A stretch of 64,000 nt of DNA from Styela clava (lineage: Eukaryota > Chordata > Ascidiacea > Stolidobranchia > Styelidae): contig NC_135251.1 in assembly GCF_964204865.1 (NCBI RefSeq), positions 22,196,001 to 22,260,000 on the forward strand, in the 5' to 3' direction. Under the pieces are notes generated by a model. The model was not told the DNA's origin. It worked only from the letters and a program-made list of their open reading frames with translations, and did no database searches. Positions 44,119 through 58,500 of the stretch are shown in pieces. The translations under genes were made by a program, and so were the position numbers. Position 1 is the first letter of the stretch, and each line of letters opens with the position of its first letter.

Positions 44119-46023
44119 GTAGGATATTTTTGTATCAGTTATGTTATACGTATTTTTAGAATTTCGAAATTTTTGGGAGGAATAATGATTTGATGTAATC
44201 TTTCCCCGGCAAACAAATGATCATATATATATACTGAATTTTTAAATTATTCCGCCGTTTCGTATGAGCTTAATATCTTTAAAATGTGCGTAGCTCATTT
44301 CGAAGAATAGTAAGCAATACAGTAGCTAATTATAAAGTCTAGGTTTTATTCCCAGCGAAGATGTAAAACCCATTATATAAGAGTAAAACGAATGCTTTGT
44401 CTGTGAAGGATAGTGCAAATGAATTTGTGTATTGCATTTTTTCGCAAATTGCACCATTATGTGAATTCAGCAATATTTTGCGTTCATACTGAAATATCAA
44501 TAATTTTTTGGGCGAACTTTCTTTATTCGATTTTGATTTGGCATATGCTGACATGATTTATAGTTTTCAAGCTTATGTCTAAATTACGCTCAAAAACAAT
44601 ATCACATTTGCCAAAGATAAGCCCAATATCATAATCCCGTATTCGACTTAAATTTGGTATAATATAACGCCATTCCCTTATATTTATCGCTGCGTGGCAA
44701 ACTTTTAGCAATGCTTCTGCATCCGTCGCATCCCCAGAGATTAAAAATAATTTAGCATACGTTGCTTCAAAGTTGGCCATGAACAAAAACATATTATGTA
44801 AATCGATCGATATGCTTCGTATAATTCATTGGTTTTACATATCATATAATCAATAAAATATAATACTAAAATTTAAATGATAAAATCTTGCTGTAAGCAC
44901 ACAATACAAAAATGATCAATTTTGAGAAACTAAAAATAATTAATATACACAATTATATAATTAATAATTTAAATTACACATATATTCATAATTATGTTAA
45001 TCATACATTTTTTGGTTTACTTATTAGCTTGACTAAATGATAAGTTAATAATATCTTAATTTTGTTGATTGAAGAAAAGTTTTATAAGGTTCAGTCTTCG
45101 GGTACCCCAAATGTAAGTTTTGTCAAATTTGTAATATTTTATATATAACAATTCTAGGTTTAATTTGCGACTAGTCAGTAGACGGAGTAAGATAGAAACA
45201 CTCTATATAAATTATCATGACGTATAATTAAGATGAAAGTTGTAGTAGATGTGTAGCACTTATACAGTTATATTGGATGGTCACATATGCATGCCAATAA
45301 ATTTTGGCAATTTCGGAATGAAATTTTCCATTGCTTTTAGTAGTATAGTGACGATTAAGCGCTAAATTGCTGCTTGGAACAGGTGAGGAAAAATCGATAT
45401 CCATTGATTTGCAGCAGAGACTCTTTTGAATGTTTAAATCTAAAATTAGTGCAAGTGCTACGAATAAATATTGCAACGACAAATCGCATTTGAAATAATG
45501 AGTCACAACTGAAAAATTAATAAATTTTTGCATTGTATTCGAAATCTGTCTGAATTTGTTATTATATTTTTTGTGAAAGTAATACCATAATAGTTTGCAC
45601 TCAAGGCTGGTGACGTTTATGAAATATAGCTTCTTAGTCAGTCTCTATAGTATCTTAGATAGAAACGAAAGATGACTGCAGAAAATAATTTGCGAAGGGT
45701 GATGAAAAATAATATGAGTCACGAAACGAGTGGGGACATACCGTCCATCGGAAGAAACAGTAAAATAACAGTTGTTGAAAATTAGACGAATAAACAAATA
45801 AAAAATAATAGCATTATAATATGAATTTCTTTGTCATTTGGTGGTTGTGAGTAAAAAAGCTTCACGGCTGTAAATTAATGTGATGCAAAATTCGCTGTTT
45901 TCATCATAGTAACGCTATATTGTGACTCTTTTTAACTTCATTTTAAATATTCACAAAAATATCTGGACATGATAAAGTTTGATTGTTTTGAGTGAAATAT
46001 TTGTTTTATCGAAACTTCCTTTA

Positions 46024-46148
46024 CGCATTTAAAGGGTTTCATTTAAAAAGTATAATTGTCCAACTTTTCGTACGATTTTACCTTAAGTAGTGAACTTTCG
46101 CATTTATAAGGTTTTGTTCAAAAAGAAAAATTGCCCAATTTTTCGTAT
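46024..46148. repeat. Diverged 75-bp tandem duplication
   Basis: CGCATTTAAAGGGTTTCATT at 46024 and CGCATTTATAAGGTTTTGTT at 46099 begin two units. Both continue with AAAAAG, AATTG.CCAA and TTTTCGTA.G. Confidence 0.65.
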
Positions 46149-48829
46149 GTATGCCTTGGTTACGCCGAGTTTTGCTGGATTCGGGGATTAGAATGACATG
46201 TAACTGTACTGTAAGAGTACCAGAGATCCAGACTAAAAGTTAATTCCTATGCATTAACCGTAACCAATCAGTTTGAAATGGTTCCGATTCTAATTTGGCT
46301 CCAAATCGATCCATTTGGAAGAAGCACATAATAAGTGTAATAGAAAAAATTACAGAAGAGTAGTCTTACTGAAATTTTTCAGTGGTTAAATTCCTAAAGT
46401 AGTGAAAGGATGATTATGTACTGGCGTTTGAACCCAAAAAAATTCGCAGAAATTTGCTTGAATTCCAATGTTTCTACACCGTTTAATATGGTATATACAA
46501 GCATTAAAAATCTCCAAACGTTTAGATTTGATTTGCGACGCAACGCATAGATTTGCGTGTAAAAACGATACAATCATTTAAGTCGTAACTACAGAAATAA
46601 ATCACGTGAACTTGAAAGTGAATAAAAGCACATGTCGCGCGTCTTTGGCAATTTCACATTGGAGAAATCAATTATAGGCCGTTTATATGAAAAAGAGTAC
46701 CCGCGGTTTTGCCGAATGGGACCAATGTATGTAAATTATTAATGAGTATGTTAAGGTTATGGGTGTACTTGTCAACACCACTATGTAAGTTTGTGTAATC
46801 AAAGGGAAGAAACGTTTCCTATGATCCAGGAATGATTGAAAGGTACATGTCCGGAAAACTTGTGATCCTTTGTTATGAACAACTTCCCCATATGCACTGG
46901 ATACATTTGAACTCGATGGTCATACTGTAATATAAACACATGAATTCGAGCCAGTTTACTGGCGTTATTAAATAAATAATTCGTCTGCTAAAACTTTTTC
47001 CTAAGAACTTCCATTACAGTTGTGACTTCAATTATTTCAAGCCTCCTATATCAATAACTATATCATGACATTGCTGTCACGAGGACAAATCCGTTACAAT
47101 AACTTTGTCAGTATTTTTTCCGCTACAAGTTGAGACCTCACGGTTAAACTTTTTTTTATTTTTTGCTGATTACTGAGCGTATGTATTCAGTATGATCATC
47201 CAGGTTAAATTCGTTTGTTGCCATTTTTCACGTCTCGTTTCAAAATATACTGTCAATTGAGTAATACTAACTGAAGCAACGAAGTATACTTTTCTTTCCC
47301 ATCCTCCCTCGTTTCAACGACTATGTAGAAGAAGATCGCCGTTTGTCGCAATTTTCATGCAATTTGTCTTTGCTTATATATCGCATAATTCACTCTTTAT
47401 TTAAAGTTCTCACCCATTGCTGTTTTAAATATAGTTCCGTGAACAATCCAAAATTCAGGTGCGTACGGATTTGCAATTTGCGATTGTAACAATGATCATT
47501 CTCAATCCTAGAACGGATAATGTGCAAATACGACGATATCTGCTCCCAAATATTTACATTTTACTCCCAGGAGAAATTGACGTGGAAAATTCAAAAGTAA
47601 ACAGTATTTCATCTCTTGACAAAAAGATTGATCGTCCAAAACGACTGAACAAAAATATATTTTTTAATATTTTGGCAATGATTACTCAATTAACCACGTT
47701 TATTTAAAGTCATAATTTTTACTTACTATCATTTATTGCTAATTCGTTTCATAGAAGAACCTAATATTTAAAGCAAAATGCCACTTGTTAAGTAAAGTGT
47801 AATAATTGGGAATTGGCTTGGTAGTATTTTATCAGTACTAAGACAAAATGTGATCACATTAAAGTTACACGAACTCACGGTGACATAGTTTTCTAAACTT
47901 TCCTATTTTTTTTTGCAGGGTATTACTTGGCATGTACAAAATGTACAAAATTGAATTTCTATGTTTCTAGAATGTTTCTAATTTTCGTCGTAATATGTTT
48001 ATGACTCTGGCATGATTATGATCGACAGGAAAGGCATTTGTCGCCATAAATTATGCAGAGAAATTGACAAGACAATGTCTCTTCTATCAAAATTTTGCAT
48101 TAAAAATATTAACGTTAGTTGGATACAAGATTTACAGTCCTTGTAACGAAGATGGCGGAAACTACATTTACAACAAACATGTCGAAAATCTCGGTTCCTA
48201 TTTTAATCACAACATATGCACAACAAAGAAGACGAATAATATTTTTTTGTGCGTAATTCGTACTTTCTCCCTTTTTATAAATCGAAAATAGGGAGGTTTC
48301 ATTGAAGCAAAGTCACGAAAATAGTCCCGACCAACAAGTCGTTAGGTAAACTGTTCGGTGACCTCTATGAATGAAGATTGTTTGGAAATAATTTTCAAAA
48401 ATACATTGATTGTAATCTCAACAGACTGAAATTTTGTTAAATTATCTAAATAATTATCTAAATGATGATTGACATAGAAGTACAGAAATTATTCTACTTT
48501 ATGTTGCTTGCCAAATTTGATGAATGTAAAAGGAAAAAACATCCATTTGGGAAATAATTTTGAAATGTCCACTGGTATTATTTCATTAAATATAATCTGA
48601 TGAAAATTTAACATACAGGACGCGCTATAATTTAACTGTTCCTGACCGTAGAGAAAATTCAACCCAATATTTGAAAGTGGTATATAAAAATTAATTTTCA
48701 TTTTGAATAAAGATTTTTTGATTGTATGCCCCAGAGAGTCATATAATGCTGAATGATAATGTGAAAGTTTAGCAATATTTTATTAAATTACTGAAAACAA
48801 GTATATATAATCCTATATATAACTGAAAC

Positions 48830-48972
48830 TTATGAGCAGGGGGATATTCACTTGGCTAACACAGACAGTCCCCGAACTCGCAATAGAACTAAAGTAAGGA
48901 AAATCGAAATGAAATTATGGTCTAACCCTAACCTAGTACACATAATTTTGGAGTACCGAATTTTCTAGGAAA
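48830..48972. repeat. Dispersed repeat shared with 52630-52800
   Basis: CACTTGG.TAA, then CCCCGAACT.G.AATA.AACT, AARTAAGGAAAAT and AAATTATGG, appear in the same order here and in the MDGA intron near 52650. Both end in a GTACCGAA segment. Confidence 0.65.
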
Positions 48973-49522
48973 CGTATATTAATGACAAATTATTTTCAAT
49001 ATCGGGCGTAATCCATCACCGTTGTTGTAGCATAAATATCAACAAATAAATGTAAATTGTAGGCTACCATTAAGTGAATATATCAAAAATAGCTTTCATC
49101 ATTTCAATCAATGGAAATATAAGATAGAAACTAACACTCAGTAAATATTTGATTAATCGAAACACTTTCTAAAAATTTATTATTTCACCTTTTTGTTAGT
49201 AGCAAAATCATGGGGGAACTTGAACTTGGCCGACCATTACTATTGGAAGATGCAAAATGTTACAAGTACTGAGCATCCTTTTCTATTGCTATATTCACCA
49301 GATGAAGTATCAAATAGTTTCTCTACTTTTTTTAATTTTCTCCAGATCGAGATATGCGCATTGGGTGTTCATGTAAGAAACAAATTATCTGGTTTCAACT
49401 AAGTTCAGCCTTGATTAACTAATGCGTTTTTCTTTGCCATTGAAACATCATTATTTCCTAAACTATTTCTTTCAACTGCCACAGCTTATCTCCCGATATA
49501 GAAATTGTTATTTACATTTTAG

Positions 49523-52500
49523 CATCTCCGAAAGTCAGGATAATACCGGCTACAAAAAATAAAATTGTCTTGAGAGCTGGAGACAATGTTGTTCTCACTT
49601 GCGTAACTACTGGTCATCCCAAACCCAAGATACAATGGACAATACAAGGTGGAGAATTGGACAGGTATATGACTCTGATGGTTTCATTACATTTGAACTT
49701 ACGACAATTGTACCTGCATACTATTGCACCTATATAAAAAATGTTCGTAAATTGTTTTACGAATATTTGAACCCATACTAACCCTAACCCATGGGTTTTA
49801 GCACCCGCATATAGATTGGACCAGCGGATATACACATGGGTTCAAATGTACGTGGGTTCAAATGTACGGTCACCGACTCCGATTACTCGAACTAGGATAA
49901 TAATAGACCAAGAACCCGAGTCGAAACTAACGGGCCCGAGACTTAACAGGGGAAAGCAAAAAACACGTTTCCGACTGTGTTGCAACAACTTGCAACTGTG
50001 CCTTATCTTATATTGGTTTTATGTTTACAAAGCATAAAATAATGCTGTCATGGTTTTAACGCAGATCTCCGTATTTTTAGTGTTTTTCTGTGCATTTGGA
50101 GTTGTAACGTCGCCTTTACGTAACTAAAAAACGGGAAATTTACGGATGACAATCTTAAAAAGCATTGGATTATTGTTAAATCAGTGCATGTATTTTGGGT
50201 TTTGAACTATACAAACATCTGTTACTCAAACTAATAAATATATGTATTTCTTCACCCAATGGTAACCGTTCCTCATCTTAGAAAAACTTATGACATTGCA
50301 CTCAAAATTATTTTAATATTCATCCAGCCGTCGTATGCTCCAAACAAATTAATATAATTATATTTGTGGCAATGATTTAGTGCTATTCGTGTTAGCATAA
50401 ACAACACTTTCAGCATTTCTAAGAGGTCGACATTGAGAGTACCTCTGAGTACGAGCATTATCTCAACTGATGCTACTGGCAACATTTCATGAAAATATGT
50501 ATTGTTGAGCGCGAGTTACACATTTCATCACTTCCAATTACATTTTCCATGTTCTAAACTTTTTTTATGCATGTAATGAATTGGGTTATTATTTTAAAAA
50601 TATAGTTGGTCATCTGTGTCTGAACTTGATAAATAAAAACTTATCTTTTATGAAAGTGCATTTTCGGGAGATTTTGAATAAGTTCAGTGTAGTTTTAAGA
50701 TGAATGAACTCGTGATTCAAATCACTATGGAATATTCGATGAGAAACTCTCAATACATGCATTCAAAAATCAGTTAATTGCCAAATATTCAAATTTGACA
50801 AAATACAATGTCGTCATTCGTCTTTCAGTGTTTGAACAAAATGAATAGTCTTCATTGTCTATTTTATCAGATGTTTCTGTTTTGTTGTCACAGACGTCCC
50901 TTGAATTTATACGATCCGATTTTAAGTGTAAGTAACATACAACCCCAAGAAGCAGGAAAAATCAGCTGCAAAGCGGAAAATGGAATTGGAAGTAGAGTGT
51001 TCGCTGTGACCAGACTGATTGTATATTGTAAGATGATTATATTTAAACTGAACAATGGATTTTGTATTATTGTTTCTGCCATTTTAATGTTGGATCTGTT
51101 AACAAACTTGATCTATTGTCGCTTTCATCTATCACTAAGTCACTTTGAAATCTTCATATAATTTTATTGTATTATTATTACTAAATATCATAATATTATT
51201 GAAAAACTGAACATACAAATAATATCTAATTGTTCGGAATGCACCAATGTCGAGGCTCATTAAACACGGTTTACAATGAATTCAAATTATAACTTGCTTT
51301 TGTTATGATCTAGATATTTCATTTTAATTTCTCGTTCTTTTCATTATCATTGTCACATTCTTAAGACTTATACGTGTATGCTAATTCAGGAAGTGCAACA
51401 GAAAAAGCTATCTACCTCAGAATTTTTTTCAATAACATCTCTCTCAGTCGGTAATTTTTTAGTGCGGAATAAACCAATTTACCGCAATATTGATTTTTCA
51501 TGGACGGATTTTTTGACGTCTCCTACCATGGCGTCGAGTGAAAAATCCATTATCGAACGAAAATCCTAATGAAGAATAGACTGCCAATCTTTCCATTTGG
51601 TCACATAAATATGGGCTTTGATAAATTATGTTTGTTCGGATATAATCTATTTGATTTTAAGTTTTTCCAAAATGTTAAAACCCATTTATATCAAGTCATT
51701 CACAGAGATGGCATGTGCTTAAATTGGTTCGCTCGCTTCTGAAAAGTATCCAAGCCAAACTTGAATATATTTGGTGACTCTAGTTGTGCACTAATGTTGT
51801 AATCGTTTTTTCTTCGCAACTAAATTACTCTTAATGTACTCGAAATGGCAAAAAGTTCATTTGGCAAAGTTGGATAATTAATAACACAATTTCGCGTTTT
51901 CCATACTTACTGTACATCTCTCATTTTCAAATATTCAGTTATATAACTTTATCCGTTATAAGAGAATTGAGACAATAAGCCCTGTTCCAATTTCACTCTT
52001 TCGTGCCCGCTATTTCTAATTTAACTAATTTATATAGCAGTCTTTCAAATCATCAATCCCATTAGCGTAAATTAGCCAGAATGTGACTTAATTGGTTTAC
52101 AACAGCCGTGAGATTCCAAAAGTCAATATTATTTTTGACAGAAGTAAATGACTCATCGGCCATTTGACGCAATTTATAATGCATATTATTATTCGAAGGG
52201 AATTAAATTATAATCCACGGTGAAAATTACAAAATATTATTTTTTACGAATTTCTTTCTGCCACATCGCATGTTATGTACAATATTAGTTATATGAATAG
52301 TAACGATTATTTCTACTTTTTCAAAATCGAATTTGACTGAACTTCAGACAGTACGGAGAATTATCTGAGTTTAATCCAAGATTTTTCAGAAAGCTCCTTA
52401 ATTTTGTTTTCTTTAAAGACAATCAATAATTATCGGACAAAGTGGGATGTTTTATCGGATTTAAACTTTTTTGGGTGATTAAGGGCCATTACATAATGAA

Positions 52501-55500
52501 AACGTCATTGTTTATGGCGGCGTGCGGTTTTCGTCTAGACATGGCACTGTTGGAACGTAGGTACCCCACAGTATGTCGGACACGGGAACGTAGTATGTGT
52601 ACCAGGTTGGGGTTAGACCATAATTTCAGGTACAAATACTACGGGAGACACTTGGTTAATCCCCGAACTGGTAATAAAACTAAAAAATGAACTAAAATAA
52701 GGAAAATTGGATAAAATTATGGCCTATCCCTGCTCTGATACACATACTACGTTCCGGGGTCCGCCATCTTGGTTCACATACTACGGAAGTACCGAAACGT
52801 ATTTCAACAATAAACACATTTAAACTTGAATATATTCTTAGCAAAAGTACTATTCGTTATTATAACAAAATGAAGCTATTTTGATATCAACTGACTAACA
52901 TTATGTTTCAGATCTATTGAAGCCAAGTATGAGGCTGTATATTAGCAAAAGTGACCCAGTCCCAAGTCACAGCATGTGGTTTGAAAACACGATAGTACTT
53001 CGTTGTGCGACTTATTCCAATCCAGAATCAGCTGTCTCGTGGTATAAAGACGGGCGACCAATTACAGAAGCCGTTGCAGCAGAAGATGGTAAGCTATCCT
53101 ATACTGTACTGCTGTTATTATTGATATAAACATGTCATAAATGACACTCCTTTGTAATTCGAGTGATCATCATGTAAGAAATATATTTTAAATTGGCAGT
53201 AGGCGCCCTGGATCTCCGCTGATAGTTGAGGCCCGCACTCAAGCAACCGGTCACCACCAATAAAAACTTGCAGATCTATGACGACAGCGTAATTTAGTGA
53301 GCGGGTTACCGAAACTGCCAGTTCATATAAACCAGGGTCGGCCAACCTTTTTGGACGACGGGCCATATTTAATTTACTAATAATTGCGCGGGCCACTTAA
53401 CATGGTAATTATGTTCTAGTTTTTCTACACTGACCAAAAGTTAATGATAAAACAAACAAAACCCTCGCACCAAACTTTCTCAATAATGAGAACAATAAAA
53501 AAACGAAGATACAATAAAGTCAACAAAGTTTTTCTACACGTAGACATTTTAGTGTGAAGTTTGGCACTGTTTTTCGCTAACAAGTTTGTCAATATTCGCT
53601 GAAAAGGACGATGTAGCAATGCGAAGCGAATTTTCCATATGACTGTCAGAAATTAGTGATCTCACAGAGGAGTTGACATGGTTTGACACGTGCTGCCAAA
53701 TTATGAGGTCATTAAAACTGCCATTCTGCCCGAGTGTGTGAGCTACTATTTATGTATCGATATCTTTCAGTTGGTGATGGCACTCATGGCCTGTTTGAAA
53801 GGGCTAGCAAAGCGCATTTCAGGAAAATGAACGAATTGTTTGTATCAAATATTCATATTATCTACATCACTCAAAAAATGGAAGTTTTGCTCATTTTTTT
53901 TATTTAATTACAGCGCGGGCCACTCGAAACTCTCGGCGGGCCACATGTGGCCCGCGGGTCACGGGTTGGACGACCCTGATTTAAACGTTGCGCGTTTCGT
54001 AGACACTCTTGCGTGAGTGATATACTGCAGCTATTTATTGGATCCCCGCTATAGGAGACACCTATTATCGGTCGTTATGTCTGTCTGTGTGTTCATGCTC
54101 TAGCGCAGGGGTCGGGAACCTTTGTGGTCAAGAGAGCCATAAAAGGTACATATTTTCAACTGCATTTCCGTGCGAGCCATATAGCATTTCTTCACCTAAT
54201 CGGGCCCGAGATTTTTACTCAAAAATCAACACATACAATGTCAATATAAATTTAATGTGCCTTCTGATGCTGCATGTTGTCGCTGCCGGCCTTGAACGGC
54301 TGCTCACATGCAGCACAAGTTGAAATCTACGATACTCATTTCCCTTCTTTCGTTTAGGCATCTTCGTAGTATTTTTAAAAACTAGCTTTGCTAGACCGAC
54401 TTAAATATGACAAATACTGTAAATAGTACATACAAACGGACAAAAAGCTTTATTCTATTGGTTCGCGACTCTATCGCTATGAATACAGAATATGTTCCGT
54501 AATCTAGTTTTGTCACAATGCCTGTCTGGTAATTTTCTTAATTAAATAACGTAGACATGCGCGGGGCACGCGTTCTCAAACGTATTGGCAACTTTTCTGC
54601 CAAATTTGACTATAAAAGAGTCTGAAATCTCGTAACAATAGTAGGCTTAGCCTTGGAATACTAGATTTTTCTGGGAGCCATATGCCGTCACCAAAAGAGC
54701 CATAGATGGCTCGCGAGCTATGGGTTCCCGACTTCTGCTCTAGCGTCTTAACGACTGGACCTTTTTTTTTTCGGCTGGACCTATCTTGAAATTTTACACA
54801 TGGGTCACCTGGGGTGCTGTCACTCTAGTAATGTGCATTACATAGAAAGTCCGGATTGGAATTTCGTTTCCATGATAACAACGACAAAATCGCGTCGATC
54901 GTTATAAAATTTCTAAATTTTTCACAATTTACCTAATAACTGTCTTGTTAGGTACACCACCAGAACGTGCACCCTTAAAAACTGGTACCTAAACGCCGTC
55001 GGCTTTTCCAGTATGACTGTACCCAGTCAGGCCAGCCCGCTGTCACTGTGCCAAGGTGATATTCACTTTGGTCGTTGCTATGCTGTTCGCTGTCCATGGT
55101 TACCCCTCCCGTACTTGACGGTGCCCGGAGACTCTTTTCTGTAACAAATTTGGTTTTTGGACCTCAATATTTGATATATTAATTTATATATATATTGTTC
55201 GTCTTATTTCCATTAAACTTGTATCAAAGTTAGACTCTTATCAAAGGTGTCGCAGGAGACATAGCAATGTTTTTTTTAGCTCAAAACTTTAAATTTGCTT
55301 GTCTGTCTGGGTTACATAAAAAATCAGTATTAACGTGGTAATTGAAGCTGTTTATTTCTAAGTAAAATTCTATTTTGTTTTGTTAACAGGTATAGAAATG
55401 CGAAAATTGATAAGATACATGCATGGAACCGCAGTACATGTCCTAAAGATTCGAAACGCAGGTTCCCAACATCACGGAAATTATGAATGTTTATCATCTT

Positions 55501-58500
55501 TGAAACAAAATGGATTGAAATACAGTATTCCAGAGAAGAGAGCAAATTTTACCTACAATGGAAAAATTGGTAGGTTGTCGAACAAACATTATGGTTTCAT
55601 TTGAACGCAGTATCAACAATATCGTACAATAAACTGACATCTTACAATGGTATATTTATTATTTTTAAACAAAGCAATGGATAGACGTTTGGAATTAAAC
55701 CAGATTGTTATTGTTGTAGTAAAAATAAATTTCAATCCGTCCAAGCTCACGATTAAAAGTGGGAACAGAGTGAGTTTTGCGGTAGATCTATACTGCAGGG
55801 GTGGCCAACCTGCTTTCGACCGCGATCGACTAAAATCCTCAAAATAGCTCTCGATCGACTGAGGTCATACACAAAAACGTGTACGAGTACTGAATAACTG
55901 CACAAATGCGTATAAAAAAATTCCGCCGCTGCCAATTAGCTCGGCTCAGTGGGCGCATTCCTAATAAAATCGCTACAAAAAGAAACCTTGCCAAGTATCC
56001 ATTTATTATCTAATAAACAGATATCAATGAATATTCCCAAACCATAAATGTTACATGACTGCTCAAACTCCAGTATCTTAACTTCTCTAAGTCCGATTCT
56101 TCGCCTGCTTGGAATTAGAAAAAATTGGGAATTATGATGCCACTGCCATCTATTTATCACACTACCCTTGGAGCAGGGTACGGGAACTTTTTGGTCAAGA
56201 GAGCCATAAAAGGTACATATTTTCAATCACATTTCCGTGTGAGCCATTTGCATTTTTTCTCTTAATCAGACGTGAAATCTTTACTCAAAAGTCAACACAT
56301 ACAATTTCAATATACATTTAATGTGATTTTTGATGCTGCTTGTTGTCGCCGCAGGCCTTGAATGGCTGCTCACATGCAGCACAAGTTGAAATCTACGATA
56401 CTCATCACCCTCCTTTCGTTTAGGCATTTCCGTACTATTTTAAAAACTAGCTTTGCTAATCCGATCTAAATATGACAAATACTGTAACCAGTACGTACAA
56501 ACGGACAAAAAGCGTTTCTCTATTGCTCCGCAAATCTATCGCTTTGGGATATCACAAAATATGTTACAGAATCCCCCAGTTTTGTCACGATGTCCGTCTC
56601 GTAATTTTCCTACATAACATAGCCATGCGCTGACCGCGCGTTCTCAAACGTATTGGCATATTTTCTGCGCCAAATTTAGCTATAAAAAAGTTTGAAATCT
56701 CGTCACAATAATAAGCTTAGCTTTGGAATACTAGATTTTTCTGGGAGCCATATGCCGTCACCAAAACAGCCATATAGGGCTCGCGAGCCATGGGTTCCCG
56801 AACACTGCCTTGGAGTGAGACAATAACTTTTGCGTACTGTAGAAGTTATTGTAGGATCGTTTGTTAGCCAAGGCTCAAGACACACGATATTCGGCAAGTT
56901 CATTTCTGAATCTTAGCAGCGACGAAACTTCCATTTGTTGGTAATAATATGCTCAATCGGTCGTTCCCCTTACTCAAATATTTTGCGCATGCACAGTATT
57001 GTATGCTTTCTGTTTTAAAACATACAACAGGCGCTGCATAAAACTGGTTCGAGGCAATTTTTTTAGGTTAAATTCACTTAACATCAGACGCGATCGACTA
57101 CTCGAGACGTGGCGATCGACCGGTTGTGTTGGCCACCCCTGATCTATAGCAAGTAGTCCGCACACAAAGAAGGGAAACAAATTTATATTATAAATTAGTT
57201 GACTGGAGAAGAGATTGTGTAATATGCTACAACCTTCCCGTTCATTAAAACCATTTTTGTTAATTTATTTGCGGCTTATGGCTCCATAAAATTTTATGGC
57301 ACCGGATCCCATTAAATTCATTAGAATATTGGCATTACGTCAGCAACCAGACATCGAACTTTACCATTTACACAGCGGAACCAAGAATAGTTGTGATGAA
57401 TCTTGACAAAGTGATTGCGAACACTGGCGATGATATATTACTTGAATGCAAAGTCACGGGTGGATTTCCTCAACCTTATGTAACATGGATTCGTGAAAAC
57501 GAAGCAATTCCTCGGAATCACGCATTCGTCAGCAATAGGCGAGTTATTTAGAATATATTTTTGGTCTTGTAAAATGCAAGGTTGAAGAATAATTCAGAAC
57601 AGTGCTTGATCGACTGAGCTTGCTCACTTTTAAAAAAACCCGAAACTCCCATTTACTTTGGGTAATGTAAAAAAAATAGGCTACAGTATCAATAAAAAAT
57701 GTTCTACTTTTGACTTCTAAAATCTAGCATGCATGAGGAATTCTACAATCAAATTTGTTTGTTGAATATATTGTTCAAGATCAAGTAATAATTGGAATGC
57801 GAATTATCGGTATATCAGCTATTTTGGATTTCTATATATATGTATCATTTATCTAATAAAATATTTGAATAATTATCTGGTAGATAACTTTTATTTGACT
57901 GTTCATTCGAAAAGTATGCCACATAGCTTTCCATCCCAAAAACTGTTTCCTATATATTTTCGTAAAATTTGGTTTATTTTAGAAAAATTTTGCAACTTCG
58001 ACAAGTTCAAGCTAACTACGCCGGAGCTTATTATTGTGTAGCAAATAACAACGTGGGAAACCCAGTAAAAACAAGAGTAGATATAATTGTCAGATGTGAG
58101 TTTTTTATAAATCTTCTCTTCACTTTATTTTTGTAGGTCGTCAAACATACAAACTGATGATAGGTATTTTGAGCCTACAAAATAGATATACGCATGCTAC
58201 TAAGATAAATGGTAGTTATGAGGAGAGTTACAATATGATCGAAAAGTATAGTTTGTATGCTTTGCGATAAACGTTAGTTTCGTGGTGTAAATGCGATATA
58301 ATACGTTTTCTTTCCAGGGTTTCGATTGAAAAAATAGTAATATCATAAATAAAAAATAGTTCAGATATATTATCACATTAATCTATATCAAAGCATCGAA
58401 CCCACGAAGCAAACAAATTTTTTCAAAATTGTTTTCATAAAATTACTTATTTATTTACATTCAATGTTATACATATAAACTTTTTATTAAGTTAGAATCT

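Larger units (their letters stand above)
44119..49522. other. Gene-poor stretch upstream of the MDGA-like exons
   Basis: Possibly a long first intron. Two minus-strand ORFs, 44523-44792 (contains DATDAEALLKVCHAAINIREW) and 45228-45533, have protein-like composition but no recognisable family. A 37-codon plus-strand ORF starts at 45672. None has supporting splice sites. The rest is AT-rich with no repeats beyond those listed separately. Confidence 0.4.

Noticed and set aside
57481..57542. GT donor at TTC|GTCAGC instead of the GC donor
   Set aside because: It would end the exon in phase 0 and bring a stop codon early in the next exon. The GC donor keeps the Ig domain intact.
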